Shown here: positions 4,975-7,359 of the stretch, in pieces
Position numbering within the stretch: position 1 is the first letter of the stretch
Layout of the letters: every line of letters starts with the position of its first letter
From: JAEXNA01 sp050486105
Lineage (GTDB): Bacteria > Vulcanimicrobiota > Xenobia > Xenobiales > JADMJV01
Length of the DNA: 7,359 bases
Direction: 5' to 3'
NCBI GenBank assembly: GCA_050486105.1
Contig: JBJHCR010000313.1
Span: 1 to 7,359 of the forward strand
The notes under the pieces: model-generated
Databases searched by the model: none
What the model saw: the letters and a program-made list of their open reading frames with translations, nothing else
Told to the model about the DNA's origin: nothing
Position numbers and translations under genes: made by a program

Positions 4975-6936
4975 GTGGTCGGCTGCGACACCGGGGGAAC
5001 CTTCACCGATTTCGTAGCCTTCGACTCCAAGAGTCCTAGTGGCAACCTTCGGGTCTACAAGACGTCATCCACACCCGGTGACCCGAGCCAGGCGGTGCTC
5101 GCCGGGTTGGCTCGTTTGCCTTTCTCATCGACAGTCCTAAACCACGCCAGCACCGTGGCTACCAACGCTCTGCTCGAAGGGAAGGGATCGACCATCGCCC
5201 TTTTGGTCAGCAAGGGTTTTTCAGACCTACTGACTCTGGGACGCGGTGCACGAAGAAGCCTCTACAACCTAAATCCGGAGTCGGGCTACCCCTTGGCTCA
5301 CAAAATCGTGATCCTGGAAGTCGAAGAACGGATGGCGGCCGATGGCTCGGTGCTGACAGAATTGACCGAGCTAGAGATCACCAGGATCAAAGAAGCTCTC
5401 ACGGCGGAGGCGGCCGTGGAAGCCCTGGCTGTCTGCCTTCTCCACAGCAGTACCAATCCCGCTCACGAGAAAATCCTGGGTGATCACCTCGACGATCTCG
5501 GTATGCCCATTTTTCTGTCGCACCTTTGTGCACCGGGATCCGGGGAATTCGAGCGGGCCAGCACCTGCTGTTTGGCTGCCATCTTGACCCGCGAGGTCTC
5601 TACTTATGTGAGTCGATTAGCCCGGAGTCTTCCGAAATCGAAACTTTGGTTGGTGCACTCCGGGGGAGGGCTCTTAACCCCTCAAGAGACCCAACTGAAA
5701 CCCCACAGATTGGCGCTTTCCGGACCGGCGGCCGGCTTGCGAGGAGCCCTCGAGATCGGTCGCACTCTGAGTCTAGAGAATCTCGTCACTCTGGATATGG
5801 GTGGAACGTCGACCGATGTCGCCTTGATTGAAGACGGGCAACTGCCCTATCGATGGACAACCGAAATCGCTGAGCTTCCGTTGCGTGCTCCCACTCTTGA
5901 GATCCATACTGTGGGCGCTGGAGGGGGTTCCATAGCCCACCGTGACGCAGGGGGTCTGCTGAGAGTTGGTCCGGGGTCCGCGGGAGCCGAGCCCGGTCCG
6001 GCATGCTATGGCCGTGGGGGTGAAGAGGCCACCGTAACCGATGCTCTGTGCTACCTTGGCTATCTCCCTGATCAGCTTGGAGACGACGCCCTCGTCTTAT
6101 CTCGAGAGCGCAGCTCTGAGGTCCTGAGCACTCTGGCCGAGGACTTCTCTATGACCCCAAAGACCCTAGCCCTGGGAATTCTGGACATTGCGGTGGTCCA
6201 TCTCTGCCGAGCCGTTCGAAAAGTCACCACGGGAAAAGGTCGATCGCCCCAGCGTTTCACCCTCCTTCCCTACGGCGGGGCAGGGCCGCTGCTGGCCTGC
6301 CGGGTGGCCGAAAAGTTAGACATTTCGACCATACTTGTTCCTCTCTGGGCGGGCGTACTGTCGGCCTGGGGGGCCCTGGTGGCGCCCTGGGAAGGCGAAT
6401 GGAGTGCCCAGGTCCCTCAGGAATCACGGCAAGATCCCGAAAAGTGTTCAGCCTTGTTCCAACGATTGGCCCAAGAGACCGAGGCCGAGAGACAGGGGTT
6501 GGGTCCACTCCAGGAAGAGAGACTTGTGGCTCGCCGTTATGTCGGGCAGGGGGAAGCTCTCCACTCCTCTCCCGAGGTCGACTTTCATCAACACCACCTG
6601 CAAGTCTTTGGCTTCTGTAGGCCCGAATGGGCGGTGGAGACCGTTGAGGTTCGCCTCCGCTTTCGGGGACCAGGAGGAGGTCCGAAGAACCTAACTCCCA
6701 AAGAGCAACTCGCTCTGCCCACAGAACCTCTGCTGGCAGAGCGAGAAATCGTTCTCGCCTCCGGCGTCCCTCGGAGAGTGCCCGTCCTCCACCCCGGAGA
6801 TTCCAAGTGGAAAGACGGCCCGGTGAATGGACCATTGCTGACCTTTGCCTCGACCTTCACTCTCTGGGTGGAAGACGGCTGGAGTGCCCGACAGGTGCAG
6901 CATGGGCACCTCCTCATCGAGAGGTCGAAACCGTGA
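4975..6936 (+). CDS. hyuA: Hydantoinase/oxoprolinase family subunit A (HyuA-like)
   Basis: This 653-residue protein is the ATP-binding subunit of the family that includes N-methylhydantoinase, 5-oxoprolinase, caprolactamase and acetone/acetophenone carboxylases. The N-terminal phosphate loop DTGGTFTDF (5-13) is followed by ASTVATNALLEGKG (58-71) and GFSDLLTLGR (81-90). The second actin-like fold shows LALSGPAAGL (246-255), LDMGGTSTDVALI (273-285), VGAGGGSI (313-320), VGPGSAGAEPGPACYGRGG (331-349) and TVTDA (353-357). PYGGAGPLLA (432-441) has Leu at 440 where most relatives I know have His. Length is close to the family norm. The start is GTG 4975: it leaves only four residues before the loop Asp, and AGGGG (4968-4972) is only two bases upstream, tighter than usual. 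The preceding gene's TAG lies in the same frame four codons earlier. The stop overlaps hyuB as GTGA. It probably phosphorylates the substrate with ATP before subunit B finishes ring opening. The substrate is unknown. Confidence 0.93.
   Translation: MVGCDTGGTFTDFVAFDSKSPSGNLRVYKTSSTPGDPSQAVLAGLARLPFSSTVLNHASTVATNALLEGKGSTIALLVSKGFSDLLTLGRGARRSLYNLNPESGYPLAHKIVILEVEERMAADGSVLTELTELEITRIKEALTAEAAVEALAVCLLHSSTNPAHEKILGDHLDDLGMPIFLSHLCAPGSGEFERASTCCLAAILTREVSTYVSRLARSLPKSKLWLVHSGGGLLTPQETQLKPHRLALSGPAAGLRGALEIGRTLSLENLVTLDMGGTSTDVALIEDGQLPYRWTTEIAELPLRAPTLEIHTVGAGGGSIAHRDAGGLLRVGPGSAGAEPGPACYGRGGEEATVTDALCYLGYLPDQLGDDALVLSRERSSEVLSTLAEDFSMTPKTLALGILDIAVVHLCRAVRKVTTGKGRSPQRFTLLPYGGAGPLLACRVAEKLDISTILVPLWAGVLSAWGALVAPWEGEWSAQVPQESRQDPEKCSALFQRLAQETEAERQGLGPLQEERLVARRYVGQGEALHSSPEVDFHQHHLQVFGFCRPEWAVETVEVRLRFRGPGGGPKNLTPKEQLALPTEPLLAEREIVLASGVPRRVPVLHPGDSKWKDGPVNGPLLTFASTFTLWVEDGWSARQVQHGHLLIERSKP
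6709..6745. repeat. 11-bp perfect inverted repeat in the 3' part of hyuA
   Basis: CTCGCTCTGCC (6709-6719) and GGCAGAGCGAG (6735-6745) are perfect reverse complements separated by 15 bases. No T run follows, so it is not a terminator. It lies inside the HyuA C-terminal coding region about 190 bases before the stop. It could form a stable mRNA hairpin, or be incidental. Confidence 0.45.
6921..6924 (+). promoter_or_regulatory. Ribosome binding site for hyuB
   Basis: GAGG lies eight bases before the GTG at 6933, inside the end of hyuA. It supports GTG 6933 as the hyuB start and coupled translation of the two subunits. Confidence 0.6.
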
Positions 6937-7359
6937 AATCTATCGAGCTGTCCCTGCTGCAGGAGCAACTCGAAGGCTTGGCTGAAGAGATGGGAGTGGC
7001 CCTGGCCCGTTCAGGGTTCAGTCCTAATATCAGAGTGCGAAGAGATTTCTCTTGCGCCCTCTTCACCGCCGAAGGATGCTTGCTGGCCCAGGCCGCTCAT
7101 ATCCCCGTTCACCTAGGAAGCATGCCCGAGCAAGTGAAACGGCTGGTGCAAACCAGAATACTGGCACCGGGTGATCTCTATCTAGGCAACGACCCTTTCG
7201 ACGGCGGCACACACCTTCCGGATCTAACCCTCCTTGAGCCCATCTTTTCTTCCGAACAGGCTTGCCTGGGGATCGCGGCCGTGCGAGCCCACCACGCCGA
7301 TGTGGGAGGCCCGGTGCCAGGAAGCATGAGTTCCCAACAGAGCTTCCACGGTGAAGGCC
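6933..7359 (+). CDS. hyuB: Hydantoinase/oxoprolinase family subunit B (HyuB-like), partial
   Basis: This is the N-terminal 142 residues of the partner of HyuA; the gene runs off the window edge (family members are usually over 500 residues). The translation shows all the early landmarks: SPNIRVRRDFSCALF (30-44), HIPVHLGSM (56-64), NDPFDGGTHLPD (86-97), and RAHHADVGG with PGSM (118-132). The His and Asp residues in the last three motifs, including H94, H120, H121 and D123, are the ones expected to bind metal or substrate in this family. Start GTG 6933 overlaps the hyuA stop (GTGA), has GAGG eight bases upstream, and leads directly into the usual N-terminal helix. The 1:1 adjacency with hyuA implies a heteromeric ATP-dependent amidohydrolase or, less likely, a carboxylase. 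I saw no third subunit, but downstream sequence is missing. Confidence 0.93.
   Translation, partial: MKSIELSLLQEQLEGLAEEMGVALARSGFSPNIRVRRDFSCALFTAEGCLLAQAAHIPVHLGSMPEQVKRLVQTRILAPGDLYLGNDPFDGGTHLPDLTLLEPIFSSEQACLGIAAVRAHHADVGGPVPGSMSSQQSFHGEG

Noticed and set aside
6257..6968. Antisense frames opposite the end of hyuA
   Set aside because: They are Arg/Pro-rich shadows of a clearly coding plus-strand frame, with no recognisable domain.

Overview
The window holds two divergent gene clusters from an uncultured bacterium, most likely Gram-negative. A run of ten N at 1992-2001 suggests a draft or metagenomic assembly. The type IV pilus/type II secretion-like prepilin genes point to a diderm cell envelope. 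I cannot name a phylum. There are no rRNA or tRNA genes, insertion sequences or CRISPR arrays.

Minus-strand cluster (about 2386 down to 1): three overlapping genes for minor pseudopilin-like proteins. In transcription order these are a PilV-like prepilin (2386-1928), a large PilX/DUF4900-like protein with one N-terminal membrane segment and a long beta-rich exported domain (1953-340), and a PilW/GspJ-like prepilin (340-110). The last stops at a TGA after only 76 codons, but its frame stays open to the window edge with pseudopilin-like residues, so it may be a broken gene. The genes overlap by 26 bases (stop inside the next gene's start region) and by one base (TAATG), which fits one operon with translational coupling. 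PilV, PilX and PilW minor pilins normally work together to prime pilus or pseudopilus assembly.

The 2387-2600 interval separates the two clusters and should hold promoters for both directions. I found no convincing promoter boxes there.

Plus-strand cluster (2601 to beyond 7359): a divergent RimK-like ATP-grasp protein (2601-3521), a circularly permuted ATP-grasp protein of the glutathionylspermidine-synthase type (3565-4965), a hydantoinase/oxoprolinase subunit A (4975-6936) and the start of subunit B (6933 to the edge). Junctions are ATGA, ATGA (through a 16-codon mini-ORF), a 9-base gap and GTGA, so this is a tightly coupled operon. HyuA and HyuB normally form one enzyme that spends ATP to open a lactam or cyclic imide, or to carboxylate a ketone. 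ATP-grasp proteins normally form amide or peptide bonds. Together they suggest an uncharacterised pathway that makes or remodels a small peptide-like or lactam metabolite; the substrate cannot be read from the sequence.

The most interesting points are the ATP-grasp pair plus HyuAB cassette, the in-frame amber codon that alone separates the permuted ATP-grasp gene from hyuA, the mini-ORF and hairpin at the start of the permuted ATP-grasp gene, and the interrupted PilW-like gene.
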